Positions 25,009 through 34,106 of a stretch of DNA of 64,000 bases are shown here, piece after piece (position 1 is the first letter of the stretch; every line of letters starts with the position of its first letter). The position numbers and the translations under genes are program-made. Origin of the DNA: an uncultured Lachnospiraceae bacterium (GTDB taxonomy: Bacteria > Bacillota > Clostridia > Lachnospirales > Lachnospiraceae); the NCBI GenBank assembly GCA_910577825.1, contig CAJTOK010000012.1, positions 1 to 64,000 of the forward strand, in the 5' to 3' direction. The notes under the pieces were generated by a model that saw only the letters and a list, made by a program, of their open reading frames with translations, was not told where the DNA came from and did no database searches.

Positions 25009-27336
25009 CTATTCCTCTTCCCCAGCTGTTACTGCTGATGTTGACATTATAAATTTAACACTTCCGTCCATGCCTTCAGGTATGCCGGAAAAGCTCTTAT
25101 ACTGTGCAGAAGCGTTTACAATCTTTTTAAGCCTGCTATGGAGGCCGCTGCCTGAATCAAGAAGGTCATCAACTGTGCCTGTAAGTTTATTTACACCATC
25201 CCTCCTGAACTCTGACATCCCGTCTGCAAGGGTATTAGCACCATCTGCAAGCTTTCCTAACGCATCAGATACATCCCCTGTCTTTCCTACAAGCTTTGTA
25301 ACACCTTTTACAAGCTTTCCAGTGCCGTCTGCCATAGTTTTAATACCATCACGCAGTGTACCACTGTTTGATGTCAGTTTTTTGCTATTTTTCTTAATTT
25401 TAGATGTATTTTTAATAAGGGTGTTAGCACCATCTGCAAGTTTTTTATTATTTGAAACAAGTGTCTGTCCTGCGCTGTAAAGTGCGCCTGTATTTTCATC
25501 AAGCTTTTGTATTCCTGCATCAAGCTGTGAATCATAAGTTGAAACAAGTGTATTTCCAGCTTCTTTAAGCTGCCCTAAGCTGTCTGCCAGGTTTCCTGCC
25601 TGCCCGCCTGCAAGTGCATCTGCATCTGTCTTTGACTCTATCTCTGCAAGGCCGTCTGATACTGCCGAAAGGCCGCCCGATAATTTAGCAAAACCTGCTG
25701 CCATATCACTTCCTGCACCTGTAGCTGCCTCTATTCCGCTGCCTGCCTGCTGTGCTGTGCCTACATAAGTAATAATTGCCATAATAGCAGCTTTTTCACT
25801 TTCATCTTCTGCTTCAGAATAGAGTTTTTTAAGTTCTGCAATATATCCTTCTACCTCACTATTATACTGTGTAATATTCTTTGCAGCAGCATTAATGCTA
25901 TCCATTCCTTCCTTTAAACTGCCAGCCCCTGCACTTAACTGCCCTGTAGCATCTTTTAATTGGGCTGCGCCTGAATTAATATCAGAGAAACCTTTTATTA
26001 CAGTAGTAAGTGTATCTGCTGAAAGAATCTGGTTTATTGTAGACACATATGTGTTTAACCCTTTAGAAAACTGTGCTGAACCGTCCACAAGCACTTCTGT
26101 GCCTTTTGTTTTAAGTTCCCCTGTTTTGTTTACAAGCTTTTTAGTATTCTTTGCATATTCCTTTGTACTCTTTGCAAGTGTCTTTGTGCCGTCAACATAA
26201 GTTATAACACCTTCAAGAAGCTGGTCTGCACCGTTAGTATAAGAATTAATGCCTTTCCTTAACTTCTCTGCACCCTTGTCAAGTGTATCCACGCTGCCAT
26301 TAAGTGTATGGATTGCATCTGAATAATCACCAAACTTATTATCAAGCTTATTTAAATTTGAGTCAATTTTATCTGAACCATTTACAAGTTCTTTAGCTGC
26401 ATCTGACAGTTCATCCATCTTATCTGTAAGCTCATCAGTACCTTCCACCTTATCAAGGTCTATATCACTAAAGAACTCTGAAGTTGCAACAGTATAAGAA
26501 GATTTCAGTTCAAAATTTGTTACATCTGCTGTAATCTTAACTGTATCTGTAATTTTATCACTTAACTTAGACAGGTCAATGTCAACATCTTTACCTAAAT
26601 CAAGGTTGTCAAGGTCAAGGCTTTCTTTAAGCCCGGGAAGCCCATATGCAACAACAATATTGTTATCACCTTCAGAAATTACACTTCCATTATCAATGGA
26701 AATATTTTTAAACTGCTCTACAGGAAGTATCATTCCTGTTACCATAACAAATGGTGTATAGATATCTGTCTTTTCCCCGTCTATTTTTACAGTCTTCTTA
26801 GAAGAATTAGTATACTTTATATTAATTTCCAGCTTGCCGCTTTTTCCAGCTATCTCATTTACATCAACATCCATACCGTCAAGCTTATATGAAAGTTCAA
26901 TTCCTACAGGGCTTTCTTTATCTGTCTTACCTTGGTAATAAATATCCTCACTGGCAGTATTCCATGTAAGTTCTTCACCATTCTGTGTAAACTCCTCATC
27001 ACCTTTTGTATTTGAAATATCACTAAGGCCTGAAACATCCTTTAACTCTGAATTAGTCCCTGAATTTTTCAGCCAGTCAGACACTACAGTATCTGTAGGT
27101 TTCCCATTTGCATCAAGTGTCTGGTAAACTGTTTCCTGCTTTGAAGTTTTATCAGAATCAAGCCCTGATTTAGAAGAAGCCTTTATTTCCTCTGAAACCC
27201 TTTCAACCTGCTTTGCAACAGCCCTGTTTGTCATTATAAACATATGTGACGCATAATCAACACTTCCAACAAGAAGCCCTGCTGCTAAAAGCCCGCTTAC
27301 ACCAGCTGCCATAACTTTCTTTAAATTTTTTCTCAT
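25009..27336 (-). CDS. YhgE/Pip-like long coiled-coil membrane-anchored protein
   Basis: 775 residues with one N-terminal membrane segment (about 8-30, VMAAGVSGLLAAGLLVGSV), a beta-rich region to about residue 290, then a long helical part full of heptads of the type LxxGxxxLxxG (LAKSTKEYAKNTKKLVNKTG, KLADGANTLADGMSEF). The repeats match YhgE/Pip-family ectodomains. Unlike full YhgE proteins there is no C-terminal membrane bundle; the MMPL transporter encoded just upstream may supply that part. Likely an extracytoplasmic accessory of the exporter. Nothing shows the substrate. Confidence 0.72.
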   Translation of the reverse strand: MRKNLKKVMAAGVSGLLAAGLLVGSVDYASHMFIMTNRAVAKQVERVSEEIKASSKSGLDSDKTSKQETVYQTLDANGKPTDTVVSDWLKNSGTNSELKDVSGLSDISNTKGDEEFTQNGEELTWNTASEDIYYQGKTDKESPVGIELSYKLDGMDVDVNEIAGKSGKLEINIKYTNSSKKTVKIDGEKTDIYTPFVMVTGMILPVEQFKNISIDNGSVISEGDNNIVVAYGLPGLKESLDLDNLDLGKDVDIDLSKLSDKITDTVKITADVTNFELKSSYTVATSEFFSDIDLDKVEGTDELTDKMDELSDAAKELVNGSDKIDSNLNKLDNKFGDYSDAIHTLNGSVDTLDKGAEKLRKGINSYTNGADQLLEGVITYVDGTKTLAKSTKEYAKNTKKLVNKTGELKTKGTEVLVDGSAQFSKGLNTYVSTINQILSADTLTTVIKGFSDINSGAAQLKDATGQLSAGAGSLKEGMDSINAAAKNITQYNSEVEGYIAELKKLYSEAEDESEKAAIMAIITYVGTAQQAGSGIEAATGAGSDMAAGFAKLSGGLSAVSDGLAEIESKTDADALAGGQAGNLADSLGQLKEAGNTLVSTYDSQLDAGIQKLDENTGALYSAGQTLVSNNKKLADGANTLIKNTSKIKKNSKKLTSNSGTLRDGIKTMADGTGKLVKGVTKLVGKTGDVSDALGKLADGANTLADGMSEFRRDGVNKLTGTVDDLLDSGSGLHSRLKKIVNASAQYKSFSGIPEGMDGSVKFIMSTSAVTAGEEE

Positions 27337-27396
27337 AATAATCCCCCATGCCTTTCTCTTTTTATTTTAATTATTTCCATTATTTGCTATTTTATA

Positions 27397-29526
27397 TTAA
27401 TTTGATACAGATTTTCCATTTACAACAGGAATATCATTATCTTTCCTGTGTGCAACCTTTGCTTTTACCATATCAAGTGATGTCCTTGCTATAATCCCGT
27501 CAAATATCCAGAGCATTGCCGGAAGTATAAATATAACAACTACCATACTTATTACTGCACCCCTTGAAAGAAGTGTACATATTGAACTTATCATATCAAT
27601 TTCTGAATATGCAGAAACACCAAATGTTGCAGCAAAGAAACAGAATCCGCTTGTAAGTATTGATTTAATTGAAGTTTTATGTGCTATGCTTATAGCCTCA
27701 CTCTTGCTGCACCCGTTTACTGTACGTTCTTTATGGTACCTGTTCGTCATAAGTATTGCATAGTCAACTGTTGCGCCAAGCTGTATTGTGCCTATAACTA
27801 TACTTGCCACAAATGGAAGCGGCGTATCTGCATAAAACGGCACTGCCATATTGCAGGCTATTGCAAATTCAATTACTGCTACAAGTATTACAGGTATTGA
27901 TATTGACTTAAATGTGAAAAGTATAATAATAAATATTGCTGCTATTGAAATATAGTTTACATTCTTAAGGTCAATATCTGTAACATCTGATAAGTCCTTC
28001 ATAAGAGGGGCTTCACCAATTACCATTGCATCTTTCTGGTATCCCTTTACTATATCCTGCATGGCTGCAATCTGTGCATTTACTTCATCAGTTGCAGAAG
28101 CATAGTCAGAACATACAAACTGCAGTTCATAATTATCTGTTGCAAGCATTTCTTTAATATCACTTGGTATCATTGATTCTGGGAAGTTAGAACCAATAAA
28201 TGAATTAATCCCTATAACCCATTTAACCCCGTCAACTCCTTCTATCTCTTTAATCATCTGGTTCTTTTCTTTAGCTGTAAGCCCGTCTTTTAAAAGAACC
28301 ATATGGACATTGCTCATATCAAATTTCTCTTTAAGCCTGTCATTTGCTTCAGCACTTGGTATATCCTTTGGAAGTGACTTGTCAATATTATAATAAATCT
28401 CATAATTGCTGTTGCCGTGCATTGCTGGCACAAGTATTATAAGGAACAGTATAATTGCAACCCATCTTCCTTTTATAATCCCATGTGAAACCCTGTCAAG
28501 CGATGGTATTAATTCTTTATGTGTTGTCTTTTCAATAGCCTTGTCAAATGTAAGAATCATTGCCGGAAGCACTGTTACACATGACACAACACCGATTACA
28601 ACACCCTTTGACATTACTATCCCTATATTAGTACCAAGCTTAAATGTCATAAAACATAGTGCTAAAAACCCTGCAATAGTTGTTACTGAACTGCTTGATA
28701 CTGATATAAATGTATTGCTTATTGCATGTGCCATAGCCCTTTTATTGTCACCAGGATATCTTTCCTTATTGGCCTCATAACTTTCCAGCAGGAATATTGA
28801 GTAATCCATTGTAACCGCAAGCTGCAGCACCGCCGCAAGTGCCTGTGTAATATATGAAATCTCACCAAGGAATACATTGCTTCCAAGGTTGTAGATAACT
28901 GCCATTCCTATATTTAAAAGGAATATTACAGGTGTTAAAAATGAATTCATTGTTATGAAAAGAACCAGAAGGCTTAAAAGTGAAGCTATAACTACATAAA
29001 CTGGCATTTCCTTCAGTGCAAGGTTCTTAATATCCGTAACAACACCTGACATGCCGCTTGCAAATACATTCTTTCCAACAGTATTCCTTATATCTGTAAT
29101 GGCTTCCATTGTATCATCAGCAGATGTTGTATTATCGAACAATGCAATCATCATTGTAGCGTCACCATTGAAAAATGCGTCCTGCAGTTTCTTTGGCATC
29201 ATCTCTGTTGGTACTGAAATATCGAGGAAATCATCATACCATAAAACATCTGTTACATGGTTAATTCCTTCAATCTGCTTTTCTAAAGCTGCCGCTTCTT
29301 TCATGTCCATGCCTTCTGCTATAACCATCGAGAAAGCACCCATTCCAAATTCATCTACAAGAATGTCCTGCCCTTCAACAGTTTCAAGCGTAGCTGGAAG
29401 GTAACTTAATACATCATAATTAACACGTGTAGTTACATAACCAACTGCAGATGGCACTAACAAGATTACAGCAATTAGCAATATAATGTTCTTATGCTTT
29501 GTAATCCATTTGCCTAAAGTAATCAT
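27397..29526 (-). CDS. MMPL/RND family exporter
   Basis: Polytopic transporter of about 709 residues with the RND double-repeat layout: a membrane helix, a large extracytoplasmic loop, five to six helices, then the same again. Signature segments are MDYSIFLLESYE in the first half and VDYAILMTNRYHKE in the second. I start at ATG 29526 (MITLGKWITKHK) because the upstream 34 codons run through the promoter and operator DNA. Typical substrates of MMPL proteins are lipids or hydrophobic toxins; the substrate here is unknown. First gene of a three-gene operon. Confidence 0.9.
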   Translation of the reverse strand: MITLGKWITKHKNIILLIAVILLVPSAVGYVTTRVNYDVLSYLPATLETVEGQDILVDEFGMGAFSMVIAEGMDMKEAAALEKQIEGINHVTDVLWYDDFLDISVPTEMMPKKLQDAFFNGDATMMIALFDNTTSADDTMEAITDIRNTVGKNVFASGMSGVVTDIKNLALKEMPVYVVIASLLSLLVLFITMNSFLTPVIFLLNIGMAVIYNLGSNVFLGEISYITQALAAVLQLAVTMDYSIFLLESYEANKERYPGDNKRAMAHAISNTFISVSSSSVTTIAGFLALCFMTFKLGTNIGIVMSKGVVIGVVSCVTVLPAMILTFDKAIEKTTHKELIPSLDRVSHGIIKGRWVAIILFLIILVPAMHGNSNYEIYYNIDKSLPKDIPSAEANDRLKEKFDMSNVHMVLLKDGLTAKEKNQMIKEIEGVDGVKWVIGINSFIGSNFPESMIPSDIKEMLATDNYELQFVCSDYASATDEVNAQIAAMQDIVKGYQKDAMVIGEAPLMKDLSDVTDIDLKNVNYISIAAIFIIILFTFKSISIPVILVAVIEFAIACNMAVPFYADTPLPFVASIVIGTIQLGATVDYAILMTNRYHKERTVNGCSKSEAISIAHKTSIKSILTSGFCFFAATFGVSAYSEIDMISSICTLLSRGAVISMVVVIFILPAMLWIFDGIIARTSLDMVKAKVAHRKDNDIPVVNGKSVSN

Positions 29527-29589
29527 ATCTTTGCCCGCCTTTCCTGGAAACCCCCAGATACCCTGCTGGTTCCATATTCCAGATTTAAT

Positions 29590-29608
29590 AAATGACCATT
29601 GGTCATTT
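29590..29608. promoter_or_regulatory. TetR operator O1 (downstream of -10)
   Basis: AAATGACC-ATT-GGTCATTT is a perfect 19-bp palindrome with core TGACCATTGGTCA (29593-29605), placed in the transcribed leader of the exporter operon. Confidence 0.75.
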
Positions 29609-29618
29609 GCTGTTAAAT

Positions 29619-29647
29619 AAAATAACACAAAAATGACTAATAGTCAA
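29619..29647 (-). promoter_or_regulatory. Promoter of the MMPL/YhgE/TetR operon
   Basis: On the minus strand TTGACT (29642-29647), 17 bases, TATTTT (29619-29624). The -35 box lies inside operator O2, and O1 follows the -10 box, so a bound TetR dimer at either site would block RNA polymerase. Confidence 0.65.
29634..29646. promoter_or_regulatory. TetR operator O2 (over -35)
   Basis: TGACTAATAGTCA is a 13-bp palindrome that fits the same TGAC(Y)AWT(R)GTCA pattern as O1. Two matching palindromes bracketing one promoter are strong evidence of a dedicated repressor. Confidence 0.75.
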
Positions 29648-29690
29648 TATTTAAATTATAAATAATTTATAAATTTAATTAATATAAAAC

Positions 29691-29724
29691 AAGCCACTAC
29701 AGGCAGTTAAACCTATAGTGGCTT
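29691..29724 (-). terminator. Terminator after htpG
   Basis: AAGCCACTA (29691-29699) pairs with TAGTGGCTT (29716-29724); on the minus strand GTTTTAT follows. Confidence 0.7.
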
Positions 29725-29754
29725 ATGCTAAAGTCCTATTATATTATTTACTTC

Positions 29755-31848
29755 CTATTCTGCCAGAAGCATCATTATTTCATTGCTTCTTGCAATAAAT
29801 TCTGTCATCTCTGCTGCCTTAAGCGGCTTGTTTGCTATTATTGCAAGGTCATAGAGCTGTTTACAGAACATGTCTGTATGCTGTCCTTCTTTATTATTAA
29901 GGATATACTGCACCAGTTTGTTAGATGAATTAAGCACAAGGGTTTCCCCGCCGCCAAACAAGTCATCATCCATTCCTGCACCGCCTGCGCTGTACATCTT
30001 CATCATATCCTGCATACGTCTTGTTTCTTCTGAAAGCGTTACCATTGAAGAAATGTTTTCATTTTTAAGTTTTTCAACTTTTACTTCAAGTTTATCCTTG
30101 CCAAGCGCCTTTTTAAATATTTCACTTAATGTTTCTGTCTGTGCCTTTAATGTTTCTTCGTCGGCTTCTTCTGTCATAGTTTCATTAAGCCCTGCATCAA
30201 TACGCTGGAATTTAACTTTTAAATCACCCTGCTCTAACTGTGAAATAAAAGGCTGGTCTATTGAATGGCTTAAAATTACAGCATTTAAATCCTGTTCTTT
30301 AAACATATTGACATACTGGCTCTGCTGCTGGAGGTCTGTAACATAGTAAACTGTAGCTGGTTCTTCTTCCTTCTCTTCTGTTTCTTCACTGTCCGAAGCC
30401 TCTGCGCTTTCCACGCTGTCTTCTACAACAACATCTCCGCTGCCATCACCAGAATCTTCATTGCCCTTTGAAGCATCAACGTATTCAGGCAATGTAATAT
30501 ATTTATCATTTAAATCCTTAAAGATTATATAATCTGACATTTTTTCACGGAATTTATCATCTTTAAGGCAGCCATATTTAATAAACGGGCTGATATCTTC
30601 CCAGTATTTTTCATAGTTTTCCCTGTCAACCTTATACATTCCTGAAAGTTTGTCTGCAACTTTCTTTGTAATATAATCAGAAATCTTCCTTACAAAACCA
30701 TCATTCTGCAAAGCACTTCTTGAAACATTAAGCGGAAGGTCAGGGCAGTCAATTACGCCTTTAAGCAGCATAAGGAACTCTGGTATAACTTCCTTAATAT
30801 TATCTGCAATAAATACCTGGTTATTATAAAGCTTAATTACGCCTTCGAGGTTATCATACTCTGTATTTACTTTTGGGAAATACAGTATACCCTTTAAATT
30901 AAATGGATAATCCATGTTTAAGTGAATCCAGAAAAGCGGCTCTTTATAATCATTAAATACTGTTCTGTAAAATTCCTTATATTCTTCATCTGTACAGTCA
31001 TTAGGATGCTTCATCCACAGTGGTGTTGTTGTGCTTATTGAAACAGGACGCTTGTTAATTTTAGCCTTTTCCTTGCGTGGCGAAATCTCAACAACCTCTT
31101 TCTCACCATTTTCATTCTCACGTTCTTCTGTCTTAGCTTCCTCAATTATAGTTTCAACAAGTACATCATCTTCCCTTAAATCCGCTTTATCTATGGTTTC
31201 ATATTCCTGTTCTGCATTTGCTTTGGAAAGGAATATCTCAACAGGCATAAATGAGCAGTACTTTGAAAGGACTTCCTTCACCCTGTATTCATTAGCAAAT
31301 TCAAGGCTGTCTTCTGAAAGGTAAAGTGTAATAGTTGTACCAACGCCCTGTTTACTGCCTTCTGACATTTCAAAATCAATGCCGCCTTCTGACTCCCAGT
31401 GTACAGGCTCTGCACCTTCTTTCCATGACAATGTGTCAATAGATACACTGTCAGCTACCATAAATGCAGAATAAAAACCAAGCCCGAAGTGCCCTATAAT
31501 CTGCTCTTCATTAGTCTTATCCTTATATTTTTCAAGGAAATCTGTAGCCCCTGAAAATGCCACCTGGTTAATATATTCGTCAACTTCATCTGCAGTCATT
31601 CCAAGACCTGTATCAGTAAATGATATAGTCTTGCCTTCTGTATCAACAACAACCTGTATCTCTGCCTTAAAATCATCAGGCAGTGTATATTCACCCATTA
31701 TGTCAAGTTTCTTTAATTTAGTAATAGCATCACAGCCATTTGAAATAAGTTCCCTTATAAAAATATCATGGTCTGAATAAAGCCATTTCTTAATAATCGG
31801 GAACATATTCTCTGATTCAATAGATAAGCTGCCTTTTTTATTCTGCAT
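29755..31848 (-). CDS. htpG: Hsp90 chaperone HtpG
   Basis: ATP-dependent chaperone, about 697 residues. The GHKL ATP site is visible in RELISNGCDAITK, DTGLGM and IGHFGLGFYSAFMV within the first 120 residues, followed by the middle and dimerisation domains. Between middle and C-terminal parts (about residues 475-515) is an acidic Glu/Ser/Asp-rich insertion (EDSVESAEASDSEETEEKEE) not present in E. coli HtpG. I prefer ATG 31848 since GGAG is 8 bases away; ATG 31854 is only 2 bases from it. A perfect CIRCE lies upstream. Confidence 0.95.
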   Translation of the reverse strand: MQNKKGSLSIESENMFPIIKKWLYSDHDIFIRELISNGCDAITKLKKLDIMGEYTLPDDFKAEIQVVVDTEGKTISFTDTGLGMTADEVDEYINQVAFSGATDFLEKYKDKTNEEQIIGHFGLGFYSAFMVADSVSIDTLSWKEGAEPVHWESEGGIDFEMSEGSKQGVGTTITLYLSEDSLEFANEYRVKEVLSKYCSFMPVEIFLSKANAEQEYETIDKADLREDDVLVETIIEEAKTEERENENGEKEVVEISPRKEKAKINKRPVSISTTTPLWMKHPNDCTDEEYKEFYRTVFNDYKEPLFWIHLNMDYPFNLKGILYFPKVNTEYDNLEGVIKLYNNQVFIADNIKEVIPEFLMLLKGVIDCPDLPLNVSRSALQNDGFVRKISDYITKKVADKLSGMYKVDRENYEKYWEDISPFIKYGCLKDDKFREKMSDYIIFKDLNDKYITLPEYVDASKGNEDSGDGSGDVVVEDSVESAEASDSEETEEKEEEPATVYYVTDLQQQSQYVNMFKEQDLNAVILSHSIDQPFISQLEQGDLKVKFQRIDAGLNETMTEEADEETLKAQTETLSEIFKKALGKDKLEVKVEKLKNENISSMVTLSEETRRMQDMMKMYSAGGAGMDDDLFGGGETLVLNSSNKLVQYILNNKEGQHTDMFCKQLYDLAIIANKPLKAAEMTEFIARSNEIMMLLAE

Positions 31849-31935
31849 AATCATCTCTCCTATTCTTTATTAGAACTATATCCGTCCAACTATTAGCAAC
31901 CGGGCTTATCGACTGCTAACAAACTTACAAAAGTT

Positions 31936-31964
31936 ATAATAATACGCCAGTTGAAAAAAGTCAA
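31936..31964 (-). promoter_or_regulatory. Promoter of htpG
   Basis: On the minus strand TTGACT (31959-31964), 17 bases, TATTAT (31936-31941), with a leader of roughly 80 bases. Confidence 0.6.
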
Positions 31965-31971
31965 GCACTTT

Positions 31972-31998
31972 TTAGCACTCTTTTTCAATGAGTGCTAA
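31972..31998. promoter_or_regulatory. CIRCE element (HrcA operator)
   Basis: TTAGCACTC, 9 bases (31981-31989), GAGTGCTAA: a perfect match to the HrcA operator. It lies 7 bases upstream of the -35 box of htpG, so HrcA should control this gene. Confidence 0.93.
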
Positions 31999-32039
31999 GT
32001 TTTTTTAAACTTTTCACAGCCAATGAATATACAGCACCA

Positions 32040-32192
32040 TTATACTGCCTGCTCCATGTTCTGCCTCTTTTCTATTCTTGTCCAGTTAATAAATGTATAC
32101 ATATCATTTACCAGAAACAATGTAAAACACGTTACAACTGGTACATATGAAATATCAGACAAAACGGCAAGCACCCATATACAGAAATTATT
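32040..32192 (-). pseudogene. C-terminal remnant of a PnuC-type transporter
   Basis: Immediately after, and overlapping the last few codons of, the diguanylate cyclase a different frame encodes 50 residues ending in a stop: NNFCIWVLAVLSDISYVPVV, a hydrophobic stretch, FLVNDMYTFINW, TRIEKRQ. The FLxND-Y-F-NW-R-E-KRQ pattern is what I recall at the C-terminus of nicotinamide mononucleotide or riboside transporters (PnuC). There is no start codon or N-terminal body, so it reads as the tail of a deleted gene. The match to PnuC is from memory and moderate. Confidence 0.5.
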
Positions 32193-33870
32193 TCTGGCAG
32201 ATATCTTTATAGAATTTATAGGAATTTTTGGAATTATTCTTCACTTCATACATTGCATGGTCAGCATATACTACAAGCAAGTTAAAGTCCTCTGTATCTT
32301 CAGGATATCTTGCAATGCCAATGCTTCCATGTATGTTATGTTTAATCCCGGACAAATCAAATGTTTCACTAAATATGCTTATACAGCGCTTCGCTTCTTC
32401 TTCATATAATGGATTTCCCCTGCATTTTGCTATAACAATAAATTCATCACCTGCAAAACGGTATGGTATAAAATCCTCATCCGAAACTTCTGTAAGGCGC
32501 ATGGCTATCTGGCGCAGTGCCTCATCCCCGGCAGAATGCCCATATGTATCATTAATATATTTAAAATTATCAATATCCACCATCATTAATGCAAATGGTG
32601 CTTTTAACTTTTCCAGGTTTTCCATATCTTTGTTAAAACCTGTACGGTTATTAATCCCTGTAAGTATATCATGATGGTACGCATTTTCAAGCTTGTCTTT
32701 TTCTATGGCAAGCTCTTCTGAAAGTTTCTTATATTTCCTTCCATCCCACAATGCAAGTATTATAAACAATGCAAGGACTGACATAACTGTTATGCTGGGT
32801 TTTAACACCCTTTTATACTCATCCCAGAAAGTTTTTTTATGGTTAATTACTTCTGCATTATGTGGTATAAGTGATAAATCAAGCCCATGTTCCCTCATTA
32901 CATTTTCATCCACACAGAAAATATTAGGGCTTTCTATTACAGTATTATTAAAGCTGCTTACAGGCTTGCCATTTAGAATATCCATTGCCACCTGTGCAGC
33001 AATTTCGCCTGACAATTCCATTGAAACAAAATTCCCTCCAAGAATCCCATCTCCAAGCCCGCCTTCAACCATCCTGAATACAGGTGCTTTTGAATATCTA
33101 CATATAATTTTTATTGCCTCAGGGTTTGTATACTGCCTTCCAGTTTTGTCTTCTGTCATAACTGCAAATATCAATATGGAATTTTTTTTAACTTTGGAAA
33201 GTTCTTCCTTTATCTGTGGAAAATCCAGTTCTGAAACATTAATTTCTGAAAAATCCAGACCAGGATACTGGCTTTCATATGAGTGGAAACTTCTATGTAC
33301 AACTTTCCCTGTTACAGAATCATCTAAAACCATTACAACATCCTTTGCCCCAGGCATAAGTTTACATGCAAAGTCAATATTTTCCTTTATGGAAAGTTTC
33401 TCAATTACACCTGTAATATAAGGGTCTTTTGATGCTTTTTCTGCCAGTTCCCCATCATTTACACCTTCATATATAAGCGGCACTTTATCAAAAAGTTCTT
33501 TCTGGTACTTTATAGCAAAATCCAGTGCCGCGTCATCACCAAGTATTACAACATCATAAGGTTCAAGCCTTGACATACGGTGTTTAAGGCCGTTATAAAA
33601 TTCATTTATATCATCGTCACTGCTAAAACGTTTTGTATCCATAAACTCATAATCTACTGTAACCTCTGGTTCAATTTTATTTTTAATTCCTTTAATCTGG
33701 AACTGCACTGTATCCCAGGCATATGAATATGAACTTATAAATAATACTCTTCCTGGTTTCTGCGGGCTGCCGTCTTTCTCCTGCCCGTGCAGTGTACATT
33801 TATTATAAAATAAAATGCCTGTTAAAAATACGAAAAACAATAATTTTTTATATTTAAATAAAAAGGCCAT
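32188..33870 (-). CDS. Sensor diguanylate cyclase with ABC-type periplasmic-binding ectodomain
   Basis: 560 residues. After a signal-anchor segment (about 8-27) comes an extracytoplasmic domain of the ABC substrate-binding fold (GRVLFISSYSYAWDTV, then VVILGDDAALDFA, then PLIYEGVND), a second membrane segment (ITVMSVLALFIILALW), a short coiled coil, and a GGDEF domain. The active-site loop is AGDEF at 473-477, with DIDNFKYINDTYGH before it. AGDEF variants can be active, so it probably makes c-di-GMP in response to a small ligand. ATG 33870 is chosen (GGGGGAG, 5 bases before). Its 3' end runs into a transporter remnant. Confidence 0.87.
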   Translation of the reverse strand: MAFLFKYKKLLFFVFLTGILFYNKCTLHGQEKDGSPQKPGRVLFISSYSYAWDTVQFQIKGIKNKIEPEVTVDYEFMDTKRFSSDDDINEFYNGLKHRMSRLEPYDVVILGDDAALDFAIKYQKELFDKVPLIYEGVNDGELAEKASKDPYITGVIEKLSIKENIDFACKLMPGAKDVVMVLDDSVTGKVVHRSFHSYESQYPGLDFSEINVSELDFPQIKEELSKVKKNSILIFAVMTEDKTGRQYTNPEAIKIICRYSKAPVFRMVEGGLGDGILGGNFVSMELSGEIAAQVAMDILNGKPVSSFNNTVIESPNIFCVDENVMREHGLDLSLIPHNAEVINHKKTFWDEYKRVLKPSITVMSVLALFIILALWDGRKYKKLSEELAIEKDKLENAYHHDILTGINNRTGFNKDMENLEKLKAPFALMMVDIDNFKYINDTYGHSAGDEALRQIAMRLTEVSDEDFIPYRFAGDEFIVIAKCRGNPLYEEEAKRCISIFSETFDLSGIKHNIHGSIGIARYPEDTEDFNLLVVYADHAMYEVKNNSKNSYKFYKDICQK

Positions 33871-33974
33871 ATAAACTCCCCCATTATATATTTTTAACTT
33901 GGTTAAATAATAGAATACCATTACTCCATAAAAATATCAATTCTATAATATCTTATGCTTCCCATTTTTTATAC

Positions 33975-34003
33975 TTGTAGTTTTTATTATTTTTTCGTAT
34001 ACT
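33975..34003 (+). promoter_or_regulatory. Promoter of the H-cluster chemoreceptor
   Basis: TTGTAG (33975-33980), 17 bases, TATACT (33998-34003), about 100 bases before the start codon. Confidence 0.5.
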
Positions 34004-34106
34004 ATAAATAAAAGGGGTTACACAGTCTTAATTTTACTGCTACAGGAAAAATGTTAAAAGAACCACAAAGATTTTTTACAAAATTTAGGAAAGGTATGGT
34101 TAGCTT

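Noticed and set aside
32023..32409. A 128-codon plus-strand frame near the cyclase end
   Set aside because: Runs opposite the cyclase and the transporter remnant; no supporting signal.
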